DNA of 64,000 nt from positions 1-64,000 of the forward strand of contig JAOFOL010000007.1 in the NCBI GenBank assembly GCA_028042835.1, written 5' to 3'. The notes beneath the pieces were generated by a model. The model had not been told where the DNA came from. It did not search any database and worked only from the letters and a program-made list of their open reading frames with translations. Position 1 is the stretch's first letter. Each line of letters starts with the position of its first letter. The position numbers and the translations under genes are program-made. This document shows, piece after piece, positions 19,972-28,567 of the stretch. The stretch comes from Opitutales bacterium (GTDB lineage Bacteria > Verrucomicrobiota > Verrucomicrobiia > Opitutales > Seribacteraceae).

Positions 19972-21849
19972 ATGAAAAGTTCCTTTAACCTACTTTCTAT
20001 CTTATTGCTTGCCCTAGGAGGCTATCTATTTGGTTCGGATTCCCGTCCTAATATTGTCTGGATCTTTGCTGAAGACACTTCGCCCTGGATGGGAACCTAT
20101 GGACATGAAGCCAACAAATTGGCTACCCCACATATTGACTCGATTGCTAAGGCGGGCGTGCGCTTCGATCGTGCTTATGTTCCAGCTCCCGTATGTTCAG
20201 CTTGCCGATCCTCGATGATGGTCGGGGCCAATCAAATCCGGTTTGGTTCCCATGAGCATCGTTCGTCCCGAGCCAAGGATGCACAGCTTTATTTGCCCAA
20301 GGGTATGAAGATTCTACCTCAAATTATGAAGGAAGCAGGTTACATGACCTTCAATCACGGGAAGACCGATTACAACTTCGTATGGGAAAACGATAAGGTC
20401 TACTCGAAGATCAAACTCAAAGGACAGGCTGACAGTTGGGACATCCTCAAGCAAAATCAGCCTTTTTTCATTCAGTTTCAAACCAAGGGTGGAAAAATCA
20501 ATACCAAGAAACTGGCTGCGGATAGGCGTACCGATCCTTCCACGGTTACCGTGCCCGCTGATTATCCCCAGAATGATCTGTATCGCAAAGTCGTGGCTCA
20601 GCACTGCGACGCCGTACGCGTCGATGATGATCACATCGGGAAAATTTTGGCTGGTCTCAAGGGGTCGGGACTCGAAGAGAACACCATTGTGGTTTATTTA
20701 TCCGATCACGGAGCCAATCACTTGGTCCGGCACAAACAGATGCCGACCGAGGGTGGCCTTCATGTGCCGTTCGTGCTCATGGGGCCTGAAAAATGGGTGC
20801 CTAAGCAAGGTGCCCGCAAGGACTTGGTCAGTACCTTGGACCTGACTTCGACCACCTTAAGTTGGGCGGGAATCAAGCTGCCCGATTGGTACGAAGGCCG
20901 CAATCTTTTCGCCAAGGACTTCGAGCCCCGCCAATGGGTGGCGTCGGCGAAGGACCGGCTCGATCATACCATAGACCGGGTGCGTACCATAAGGACCGAA
21001 AAGTTCCGTTATACACGCAACTACAAGCTCGACCGCATCCTGCTCCAACCGCAGTACCGGGACGGTCAAGACTATTTGAAAAACCTCAAGGAACTTTATG
21101 CCGCCGGCAAACTTTCGGAAGACTTGAAAAGGATTTACTTTGGGGAACGGTCCAAGGAGGAATTTTACGATGTATCAAAGGATCCTGCTCAGGTGAATAA
21201 TCTGGTGGGTGATCCAAGGTTCAGTAAGGAACTCAACCGTCATCGCAAGTTACTTGACGCCTGGCTGGTCAAGGGGGACCAGGGAGAAGGTGAGGAATCC
21301 TCCAATGCGCTCCGTCATAACGGGGACGATTGGCAAGGTGGGCGGGGGGTGAACCCGGAATACGAAATCAACCGCCAAGACAACGATGGCGACGGATTGT
21401 CCGACAAGTGGGAGAAGCTCAACGGTCGGGACCCGCAGGACGGGCGCCTTGCCTATGAATTTGATTGCGGGGGTTGGCAGACCGAAGGCTGGCAGGGCAG
21501 GGGAATACGGGATAATATTGCCGGCTTTCAGGGTTTTCTTCAATTCAGTCTGTCGGGTAAACCAGCTTCTTTGGTCCGCAAGGGTCTTAAGCTCAAGCCT
21601 CACGGATCCGATCAAGCTTTCCTGATCAAGTTACGAGCGGATGCACCCGTCGAGATTGAAGTTCTCGCCAATGGTAAGACCCTCGGCTCCGGTGTAAAAG
21701 TACCCGCGGGTAAGCAAGTCAAGGAAGTCCGCATTCCGTTAGGTGAAAAAGCCAACTGGAAAGGTGTGATTAAATCTCTTGAGATCAAACTCAGGGGATC
21801 GGATGGTACCGTTTTGGAAATCGATACGATTGAGGTTGAGCGATCGTGA
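19972..21849 (+). CDS. S1-type sulfatase with Ca-binding repeat and C-terminal beta domain
   Basis: The 625-residue exported protein has the sulfatase signature C75-S-A-C-R79 (bases 20194-20208), a Cys-type site needing formylglycine conversion. The first metal motif is FAEDTS (Glu-Asp instead of Asp-Asp) and the usual GKWH is HGKTDYN with K131, as in a subgroup of PVC sulfatases. DHGANH supplies later ligands. After about residue 465 come a thrombospondin-3-like motif (DNDGDGLSDKWE) and a beta-rich domain that may bind carbohydrate. The 3' half is visibly richer in G+C than its neighbours. The stop overlaps the GTG start of the next gene (GTGA), indicating tight coupling. The natural substrate is unknown. 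Confidence 0.9.
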   Translation: MKSSFNLLSILLLALGGYLFGSDSRPNIVWIFAEDTSPWMGTYGHEANKLATPHIDSIAKAGVRFDRAYVPAPVCSACRSSMMVGANQIRFGSHEHRSSRAKDAQLYLPKGMKILPQIMKEAGYMTFNHGKTDYNFVWENDKVYSKIKLKGQADSWDILKQNQPFFIQFQTKGGKINTKKLAADRRTDPSTVTVPADYPQNDLYRKVVAQHCDAVRVDDDHIGKILAGLKGSGLEENTIVVYLSDHGANHLVRHKQMPTEGGLHVPFVLMGPEKWVPKQGARKDLVSTLDLTSTTLSWAGIKLPDWYEGRNLFAKDFEPRQWVASAKDRLDHTIDRVRTIRTEKFRYTRNYKLDRILLQPQYRDGQDYLKNLKELYAAGKLSEDLKRIYFGERSKEEFYDVSKDPAQVNNLVGDPRFSKELNRHRKLLDAWLVKGDQGEGEESSNALRHNGDDWQGGRGVNPEYEINRQDNDGDGLSDKWEKLNGRDPQDGRLAYEFDCGGWQTEGWQGRGIRDNIAGFQGFLQFSLSGKPASLVRKGLKLKPHGSDQAFLIKLRADAPVEIEVLANGKTLGSGVKVPAGKQVKEVRIPLGEKANWKGVIKSLEIKLRGSDGTVLEIDTIEVERS

Positions 21850-22853
21850 GTTCCTTCTCCGCTCTCCAGAGAGTTTCTCAATTTGTGATCCTCCTTCTCT
21901 TGGGAGGAACCGTAGACGGGCTAGCAGGTATACTTCACCAAGTATCTGTCCGGGCAAGCACAATTAATCCTTTGGCAAAAGAACATCCGAAGATCAATTT
22001 CACATTCGCGGAGGTTAAAGGCAGGTATCAGGATTTGCAGCATGCGGTGGTCGATACCAAGGTTGCGTCCCGTGATCGCCTAGTGATTTGGCTGATGAGT
22101 TACAATAGGGAACTTTCCGAGTACTTGGCCAGTTTAGGTCTGCACTTAATCCAACCCCACTATGCCAATCGCTGGTTTTCCACCATACCCAAGGAAGTGC
22201 ACGATACCGGAGAATGTTTGGGTGGAATCCGTTTGGAGGCTGCTACCGGAGAAGACCACAGCACCTTAGTCGATATACCTAGGCCCGATGGCTTGGCTGT
22301 GCGTTCCCTGAAATTTGTAAAGTGGTTGACCAAGGAAAACCCGCAAGGGAAATGGGAACGCTTCCTCAACGAAGAAGGAACATCTCTCCTTTGGGACAAG
22401 GTCATCCTTTCGGGCAGTTCTCATGGATCAACGACTTCCGCCCGCTTTGCGAAGCATCAAAAGGTCGCCCGAGTGGTTGCATTTGCAGGGCCGCGTGATC
22501 AGTTCGAATCCTGGCAGGGTTTGCCCTCGGCTACCCCCGCTAACCGTTATTTCGGATTCACTCATATACTCGATATGGGATGGATTGGTAAGCACTACTG
22601 CCGTTCCTGGCAAATGATCGGATTGGCAAAGTTCGGGCCCTTGATGAATGTGGAAAAAATCAATCCACCTTTCGGAAACTCAAGGCGTCTGATCACCGAT
22701 TTCGATGTTGGGGGCAACTCGAACAAAGCACACGGAATTGTAGTCCGCGACGAACGCTGGAAGAAGGTATGGAAGTATCTTTATACTCACCCAGTCGACA
22801 GGGTAGGCAAACCCGTTTCACTTGATCCAGGCTGTTCAGTACTTAAACCATAA
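21846..22853 (+). CDS. Putative exported alpha/beta hydrolase
   Basis: The 335-residue protein starts at a GTG overlapping the sulfatase stop. A hydrophobic N-terminal segment (residues about 12-28) looks like a signal peptide. I assign the alpha/beta hydrolase fold from ILSGSSHGST, which fits a nucleophile elbow G-x-S-x-G, and from a late AHGIVV that could hold the catalytic His; no clear acid residue is picked out. The fold call is an inference from these motifs. Its coupling to the sulfatase suggests an esterase or lyase-like step on the same glycan. Base composition is GC-rich like the end of the sulfatase gene. Confidence 0.65.
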   Translation: MSSFSALQRVSQFVILLLLGGTVDGLAGILHQVSVRASTINPLAKEHPKINFTFAEVKGRYQDLQHAVVDTKVASRDRLVIWLMSYNRELSEYLASLGLHLIQPHYANRWFSTIPKEVHDTGECLGGIRLEAATGEDHSTLVDIPRPDGLAVRSLKFVKWLTKENPQGKWERFLNEEGTSLLWDKVILSGSSHGSTTSARFAKHQKVARVVAFAGPRDQFESWQGLPSATPANRYFGFTHILDMGWIGKHYCRSWQMIGLAKFGPLMNVEKINPPFGNSRRLITDFDVGGNSNKAHGIVVRDERWKKVWKYLYTHPVDRVGKPVSLDPGCSVLKP

Positions 22854-23012
22854 TAAAGCTAAATGGATATTGGCAATCATTACTGTTTGAATCCAAATCT
22901 GTATGGGTTATTTATACTATTCAATCCCGGTGTATGTAATGGTTGGTCTGAGATATAAAATATAGGCTAATTTTGGTTTAATTGTAACTTACTAGTTATA
23001 ACCTTTATTTCA
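22854..23012. promoter_or_regulatory. Intergenic region ahead of the ECF sigma operon
   Basis: This region of 159 bases is the probable promoter of the sigma-headed operon. TTGAAT at 22887-22892 and TATACT at 22913-22918 look like -35 and -10 elements but are 20 bases apart, more than the usual 16-18. A second candidate, TTGGTT 22973-22978 with TATAAC 22997-23002 (spacer 18), would start transcription almost at the ATG. No convincing Shine-Dalgarno sequence precedes the ATG at 23013, so a leaderless or short-leader transcript is possible. Confidence 0.35.
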
Positions 23013-23555
23013 ATGGCAACCCCAAGCTCAAAATCCAACCGACATGAAGACTTTGTTGCTCTCTATGTGCGACACGAGCCTGCGATGTTTTCCTTTGTCC
23101 TGGGAATGGTGGGAAGAAGCGCAGATGCAGAAGATGTGGTTCAACGTGCGAGCATGACTATGTGGAGATGTTTTGATCGTTTTAAGCCGGGAACTAATTT
23201 TCGGAACTGGGCTTTTCAGGTGGCTAAGAATGAAGCACTCAATCACCTGACCCGAGCTCGAAGAGATCGCCATGTCTTTAGCGAGAAAATGATTGAACTC
23301 TTAGCCTCAGATAATTCGGAGGAAGCCGATAAACTGGAAGCCCGTCGTCGGGCATTAGATTCATGTGTGGAGAAACTTCCACAGGACGATCATGAAATAG
23401 TCTCCGGCTGTTATGCCGAAGGTGCCACCGTACAATCCTACGCCAAACAAAAGGGCGGCACCGCCAATAAATTTTATAAAAAGCTCAATCGCATTCGCGG
23501 TAAATTACATCAATGTATCGAAGCTCAACTTGGAATAGAGGGGAGTATGATCTGA
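23013..23555 (+). CDS. ECF-type RNA polymerase sigma factor
   Basis: The 180-residue protein has the two-domain layout of extracytoplasmic-function sigma factors. Region 2 covers about residues 12-80 (GRSADAEDVVQRASMTMW, then FRNWAFQVAKNEALNHL), and region 4 covers about 110-170 with a degenerate helix-turn-helix around AEGATVQSYAKQKGG. It resembles the PVC-specific group found beside FecR-type genes. The stop shares a base with the next ATG (TGATG), so it is made together with the FecR-like protein, its likely partner or anti-sigma. It heads a co-directional run of at least six sulfatase-related genes, which it may control; no target promoter motif could be defined by eye. Confidence 0.9.
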   Translation: MATPSSKSNRHEDFVALYVRHEPAMFSFVLGMVGRSADAEDVVQRASMTMWRCFDRFKPGTNFRNWAFQVAKNEALNHLTRARRDRHVFSEKMIELLASDNSEEADKLEARRRALDSCVEKLPQDDHEIVSGCYAEGATVQSYAKQKGGTANKFYKKLNRIRGKLHQCIEAQLGIEGSMI

Positions 23556-24883
23556 TGAAAGATAAGGAATTTCAGGACTTAATTGATCAGTCTCTTAATG
23601 AAACCATTAGTAAGGTTGATATGAAAGCCTTGGAGGAACGAATGCTTCAAGATCCCCAAGCCCGTATTCACTACCTAAACTCGGTTGGTCTGCATGCTTC
23701 TTTAAGACGTCGATTTTCAAGTCAGCAGGAGGAAGAGGGAACGATTCTGTTTCCCGGGCAAAGCATTTTTACCCGTAAAACAGTGTGGGCGGTTGCCGCC
23801 TGCCTGGTTCTGTCTTTTGGTCTGCTTATTTTTCAGGTATCCAATCGGCCATTTGCCGAGGTGGCGCATGTTATCGGTGCATACCGTGCCGATGGAGTTA
23901 CCTACAAGACTGGGGAAACAGTGGAGCCTGGAATCCTTTCCTTGACTCGTGGGTTATTGAGACTGGATTTTTCAAATGGGGCACGGGTTACGGTGCAGGG
24001 ACCAGCAGAATTGGAGGTTTTTGATCAAGATCGAGTCCTGCTTCATAAGGGTTTGGTGACTGCGACGATCCCAGAATCCGCGGTTGGTTTTGTGGTCGAC
24101 ACAGTGGCAGCTCATGTGGTGGATCTCGGTACATCATTCGGGGTTTCGGTGAGCGAGAATGGCCAAACTGAGGTATGCGTATTTGATGGCGAGGTTGAAG
24201 TAAGTCTGCCCCGTGAAGCAGGGGTGGATGAAGTTTCTCATTTAGTAAGGGAGGGAGAATCAATAAGTGCACGTGTTAATTCTTCGGTGATTGATTCCGT
24301 TTCTTATGAAACCAGTCAGTTTGAAAATGCTTTGCCGGTTAATTATGGTGTTCTTCAAACCACCGGTTCCATGCGATTTGTCTCTCCGGGACCAGACTTT
24401 CATCCCGGGAATTATAAAGATAACGAACACATCGTTGTCTTTCCTGAAAAGAGAGGTTTTCTTTCCAGCGAGAGTATGCGGGTGGATATGATTGACCCCG
24501 GGGAATATGAGAAGTCACATTATGAGGAAAAACCAACCCTTGTTCCTCATCGGGCAATGACAAGTTACTTGTTACAGTTGGATGCCTACCCTGAAGGAGA
24601 GAATCCGAACCGTCGCCGTAGTGTCATTGGACAGATTACATTTGCGAAGCCCATTGTGGGTGTTATCACCGAAGATCGTTTATTAAATGAATCCGAGGTC
24701 GTTTTTGGCATACCCGGGGCAGACTACCCCTCTGCACGAACCATTGAACCCAGACCGGAAGGTGATGAAAGAAAGGGTTTTGATAAGTTAATTCTAACCG
24801 CGGATAGACATTCGCTTATTCTTGAATTAAGGGAAAACCCCGGACATTTAGACCAAGTAAGAGTATTGGTTGAAGCACAGTAA
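23555..24883 (+). CDS. FecR-domain membrane protein (sigma regulator)
   Basis: The ATG at 23555 is chosen because it overlaps the sigma stop and GAGGGGAG stands about 10 bases before it; an upstream in-frame ATG at 23513 lies within the sigma gene. The 442-residue product has a cytoplasmic N-terminus of about 80 residues and one transmembrane helix (TVWAVAACLVLSFGLLIF, about residues 85-105). An external FecR domain (about 120-245; RADGVTYKTGE to VVDLGTSFGVSV and VFDGEVEV) follows. The remaining external part is unassigned. FecR proteins transmit a periplasmic signal to their sigma factor, but there is no TonB receptor gene nearby, so the input is unknown. Confidence 0.88.
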   Translation: MKDKEFQDLIDQSLNETISKVDMKALEERMLQDPQARIHYLNSVGLHASLRRRFSSQQEEEGTILFPGQSIFTRKTVWAVAACLVLSFGLLIFQVSNRPFAEVAHVIGAYRADGVTYKTGETVEPGILSLTRGLLRLDFSNGARVTVQGPAELEVFDQDRVLLHKGLVTATIPESAVGFVVDTVAAHVVDLGTSFGVSVSENGQTEVCVFDGEVEVSLPREAGVDEVSHLVREGESISARVNSSVIDSVSYETSQFENALPVNYGVLQTTGSMRFVSPGPDFHPGNYKDNEHIVVFPEKRGFLSSESMRVDMIDPGEYEKSHYEEKPTLVPHRAMTSYLLQLDAYPEGENPNRRRSVIGQITFAKPIVGVITEDRLLNESEVVFGIPGADYPSARTIEPRPEGDERKGFDKLILTADRHSLILELRENPGHLDQVRVLVEAQ

Positions 24884-24904
24884 TTACGGTTCAATTTTCG
24901 TTAT

Positions 24905-27541
24905 ATGATCCAAATAAGTAATCATTTTAAAATATCTCACTGCCGTGCATTTAATTGGATTCTGTTTACACTCGCTATTTTATTTTTGTTCTTAAATGCG
25001 TACGCAGAGGACCGTTCAGAAATTAAAATAGATCCCGATCCTCTATCCACCACTTTTTCTCCGGAGGATTCCCTTTCAAAAATTCGTGTGCCGAATGGCT
25101 TCAAATTGGAACTGGTTGCAGCAGAGCCCATGATCGAAGAACCGGTTTGCATGGCTTGGGGACCAAACGGGGAGCTGTATGTTGCCGAAATGCGGAGCTA
25201 CATGCAGGATATTGATATGAGTGGCGAATTAGACCCGGTCAGTCGTGTTGTGAAACTAGTCGATTTGGATGGGGACGGGAGTATGGATCAAGCGACTACC
25301 TATCTGGATAATTTAGTTCTGCCCCGGGCGATCCTCACGCTGGATAATAAAGTGTTGATTGGAGAGCCGCCCCATCTTTGGTTGTGCGAAGATACCAATG
25401 GGGATGGTAAGGCCGATATAAAAGTCAGTATTTACGAGAATTTCAGCAAAAGAGAATTCGGCAATGTGGAGCATAAAATTAATGGATTGCAGTGGACTAT
25501 GGATAACTGGATTTACAATACCAAGAGTTCCTCTATTTTCCGATACCGGGATCAGACGATTGAAGAGAGAAAAGTAGTCTTTTCCGGACAGTGGGGCCAG
25601 ACGGTGAATGACCGGGGTGAAAGCATCGCCACCAAAAATAGTGAACCAGGTTTAGCGACCATTTTCCCTGGAAAATACTTGGGTGATCTTTCCCTTACGA
25701 ACAAGTATAGACATTTATTCGAACGAGTTAAGCTGGGACAAGGTTATGGAGCCACTTGGCCGATTCAGGGAACCTCCGATTTGCAGGGTGGGCGTGGATT
25801 AGGAAGATCGGAAGACGGCTCTTTACAACGGTTCACCGGAGCTTGTGGGCAGACCGTTTTTCGGGGAGACCGGCTTGGAGATGACATGAAGGGCACCTAC
25901 TGGGTTTGCGAACCTGTGGGACGGATGATCCGGTGCTCGGATGTAGACTATGACGAAGGCATGATCACCCTGCATAACCGGTTGGAGAAACAGAGGCTCG
26001 AATTCATTGCCTCCACCGATCCTAATTTCCGTCCTGTAAATGCCTATACCGGTCCGGACGGGACTTTATACTTTATAGATATGTATCGTGGTATCATTCA
26101 GCATGGCAACTGGACCAGAGAAGGCAGCTACCTGCGCGAGGAAATCCTGCGTCGCGGTTTGGACAAAAATGTTGGTAAAGGACGTATTTATCGATTGGTT
26201 CGTGAGGATATCGAACCCGGACCGTTGCCCCGCTTAGGAAAGTCTGATGCGAAGGAATTAGTGGAAGCATTGGGCCACCCAAATGGATGGTGGCGGGACG
26301 AAGCCCAGAAACTGCTGGTTTTACGCAAGGAAACGAACGCGATCCCCCTTTTAAAGAATATGGTAAAACAGGCGGAGAAGGGCTTGGCCCGGGCTCATGC
26401 ACTCTGGACCCTGGACGGAATGGGCGAATGGGATGAGTCATTGGTGTTGAGTGCGATCAAGGATAAGAATATCGAGGTTCGTTTGGCCGCGTTGCGGATA
26501 GTCGGTGAAAGACTGCTTCATCATGAAGCTTCGGATGCCCTTCTTGATGCGGTGGGGCAAGCTCTCCCTGATGATGACCTCGATATCGCTGCCCAGCGTT
26601 TGATGTCCCTGAGCTTTTACAAAAAACAAACCAAAGCACATCTAGTTCGTGCGGGACACATCGAACGCGTCCTCAATGCCGCGGGAAAATTCATCGGTAA
26701 GGAAATTATTGCCAAAGCATTCATGGTGGCCCTGAATTCGGCTGAGTACATTCCTGCATTGGAATTGCTCAGTAAAGAAGCTCGCTTTCAGAATCTGGAT
26801 ACGCACCCGCTTCCCCAGCACCTTGCTTTTGCTTGTTTTACCTTGGCTGATGAGGAGACTTCCTTCACGGCTCTGCTTGATTTTACGGCACAAACTCAAT
26901 CCGGGTTTCGTGCTTCGCTGCTGGAGGGATTCCGCCTTGGCAGCCAAGGCAGGAGATCTGTTCCCAGAGATTTGATTCGCTGCAAAAGTAAACCTTCCGG
27001 TTTAACGAGAATGGAAGAAGCCGGGGTTCCAGAATACAGCTTGGCGATTCTCTATGACCTTCTTACCTGGCCAGGCGATCCAAAGTTCAAGCTGCAAAAG
27101 GCCTTACCTCCTTTAGACGAATCTGAGTTGGCTCGCTTTAATAAAGGTCGTGAAATTTATCAGGGTCTTTGTGCCTCTTGTCATGGAAAGGAAGGACAGG
27201 GGGTAAACATGCCGGAACCGCAGAACCGAACGATGCTCGCACCCTCGTTGGCAGGTTCTCCGCGAGTCAACGAAAGGAATTATCGTTACTTGGCGGAAAT
27301 TATTCTGAAGGGAATGACCGGGCCGATTGATGGCGTCACTTATGGGGGTGTAATGGCCCCCATGGAAGCTTATGATAATGAATGGATCTCATCTGTCATG
27401 ACCTATGTTAGACGATCTTGGGGAAACAGCGGAGCTCCCGTAAATCCCAAAGATATTGAAAAAGTACGTGGTTGGAACAAAAAGCGATCCACAGCTTTTA
27501 CTTTGGCCGAATTGAATATACCCACTCCGAAAGGAAAATAG
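24905..27541 (+). CDS. PVC-type dehydrogenase: beta-propeller, HEAT repeats, cytochrome c domain
   Basis: The 878-residue exported protein has a signal peptide with a long polar start. A propeller (about residues 60-430) shows PNGELYVAEMRSYMQD and YTGPDGTLYFIDMYRG, the signature of PVC dehydrogenases. HEAT-like repeats span about 450-700, and a C-terminal class I cytochrome c domain has CASCH at residues 756-760 (bases 27170-27184) and Met residues in GGVMAPM as possible axial ligands. This differs from the gene at 5775, whose heme domain is the PVC-specific type. It lies 21 bases after the FecR gene and 6 before ThuA, so it is in the sigma-headed operon. Likely role: periplasmic oxidation of a sugar with transfer of electrons to respiration. 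Confidence 0.88.
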   Translation: MIQISNHFKISHCRAFNWILFTLAILFLFLNAYAEDRSEIKIDPDPLSTTFSPEDSLSKIRVPNGFKLELVAAEPMIEEPVCMAWGPNGELYVAEMRSYMQDIDMSGELDPVSRVVKLVDLDGDGSMDQATTYLDNLVLPRAILTLDNKVLIGEPPHLWLCEDTNGDGKADIKVSIYENFSKREFGNVEHKINGLQWTMDNWIYNTKSSSIFRYRDQTIEERKVVFSGQWGQTVNDRGESIATKNSEPGLATIFPGKYLGDLSLTNKYRHLFERVKLGQGYGATWPIQGTSDLQGGRGLGRSEDGSLQRFTGACGQTVFRGDRLGDDMKGTYWVCEPVGRMIRCSDVDYDEGMITLHNRLEKQRLEFIASTDPNFRPVNAYTGPDGTLYFIDMYRGIIQHGNWTREGSYLREEILRRGLDKNVGKGRIYRLVREDIEPGPLPRLGKSDAKELVEALGHPNGWWRDEAQKLLVLRKETNAIPLLKNMVKQAEKGLARAHALWTLDGMGEWDESLVLSAIKDKNIEVRLAALRIVGERLLHHEASDALLDAVGQALPDDDLDIAAQRLMSLSFYKKQTKAHLVRAGHIERVLNAAGKFIGKEIIAKAFMVALNSAEYIPALELLSKEARFQNLDTHPLPQHLAFACFTLADEETSFTALLDFTAQTQSGFRASLLEGFRLGSQGRRSVPRDLIRCKSKPSGLTRMEEAGVPEYSLAILYDLLTWPGDPKFKLQKALPPLDESELARFNKGREIYQGLCASCHGKEGQGVNMPEPQNRTMLAPSLAGSPRVNERNYRYLAEIILKGMTGPIDGVTYGGVMAPMEAYDNEWISSVMTYVRRSWGNSGAPVNPKDIEKVRGWNKKRSTAFTLAELNIPTPKGK

Positions 27542-27547
27542 GAGTTC

Positions 27548-28513
27548 ATGAATCCAGCCCAGTATATCCTTCTGTTGGCCTATTTTATGGCTTCCTTTTT
27601 ATGGGGAGCGACAGGGGAACGGGATCTGTCTGCTCCCAAAGGAGGGTGGGTACCTCCAACGGAGGAGGAATTAAAGATGGTCGAGTCCGCGATTCCAGAA
27701 AAGTTACCAGCAGAACCGAGGAAAGACCGGAAACTCCTGATTTATAGCCTCAGTCACGGTTTCAAGCATAACTCCCGATTGATCGGCGAAGAAATGCTGA
27801 AGCGGATCGAGCGTAAAACCGGTGCTTTTACCCTGACCATTAATAACGATTCAACTCAGTGGATTTCAGCTTACCTCAAACAGTTTGATGCGATTGCGGT
27901 ATTGAACGCTACCAGTCTGCATGGGGGCTTTAAAGGCGAAAACCGTGAGGCTTTTCTTAACTTCGTATATGAAGGCGGCGGCTTATTCGGATGCCATGCC
28001 GCCACTGACGGTGGAAAAAAGTGGTGGCCTGAATACTCAGAGCTCTGGGGTGGTGCATTTGGCGGCCACCCTTGGGGTAAAACCGGTACTTGGCGAATAC
28101 GAAACTATGATCCGAGGCATGCCATAAACCTGTGTTTTCATGGAGAGGGATTTGACATCAATGATGAGCTTTATCGCCAGATCCACCCTTATAAAAAAGG
28201 TAACTTCCATACATTGACATGCATCGATCTTTCAGCGAGGCAGAACACCCATAACAACAACGGTAAAATCAAAACCGTCCCTCCCGAAGCGGAACGGAAG
28301 CCGGGTGAACCCAACCCTGCTAAAGTCCCGCTCAATTTAGAGCGTGAGTATCCAACTTCCTGGTGTAAAAAAGCACGCAGGGGACGCGTCTTTTATGCCA
28401 CTTTCGGGCACAATGAATCGGCTTATTGGAACCCTAAGATCGTTGAGCATTACCTTCGCGGACTTCAATATGTTCTTGGTGACCTTGAGGCCGATGATGT
28501 GCCGGACCGCTGA
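27548..28513 (+). CDS. ThuA-like domain protein, exported
   Basis: The 321-residue protein starts 6 bases after the dehydrogenase stop, with GGAG at 27541-27544 as ribosome-binding site. A signal peptide precedes a ThuA (trehalose-utilisation, glutamine-amidotransferase-like) domain: LLIYSLSHGFKHNS at about residue 63, FVYEGGGLFGCHAATDGG at about 140, and GRVFYATFGHNESAYWNP near the end. ThuA domains are frequent beside PVC dehydrogenases and Gfo/Idh/MocA proteins, and have been linked to keto-sugar metabolism, but the reaction is unproven. Position in the operon suggests it works with the product of the dehydrogenase. Confidence 0.9.
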   Translation: MNPAQYILLLAYFMASFLWGATGERDLSAPKGGWVPPTEEELKMVESAIPEKLPAEPRKDRKLLIYSLSHGFKHNSRLIGEEMLKRIERKTGAFTLTINNDSTQWISAYLKQFDAIAVLNATSLHGGFKGENREAFLNFVYEGGGLFGCHAATDGGKKWWPEYSELWGGAFGGHPWGKTGTWRIRNYDPRHAINLCFHGEGFDINDELYRQIHPYKKGNFHTLTCIDLSARQNTHNNNGKIKTVPPEAERKPGEPNPAKVPLNLEREYPTSWCKKARRGRVFYATFGHNESAYWNPKIVEHYLRGLQYVLGDLEADDVPDR

Positions 28514-28567
28514 ACCGTTTCAATTTCTTGCCTACAAATAATAAGCCCGGTGACCTGATTAAAAATT

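Noticed and set aside
22887-22918. TTGAAT/TATACT as a sigma-70 promoter for the sigma gene
   Set aside because: A 20-base spacer is too long for confidence; kept only as a weak candidate in the intergenic note.
5775-27541. Equal length (878 residues) of the two PVC dehydrogenases as evidence of recent duplication
   Set aside because: Sequences and heme domains differ clearly, so equal length is coincidence.
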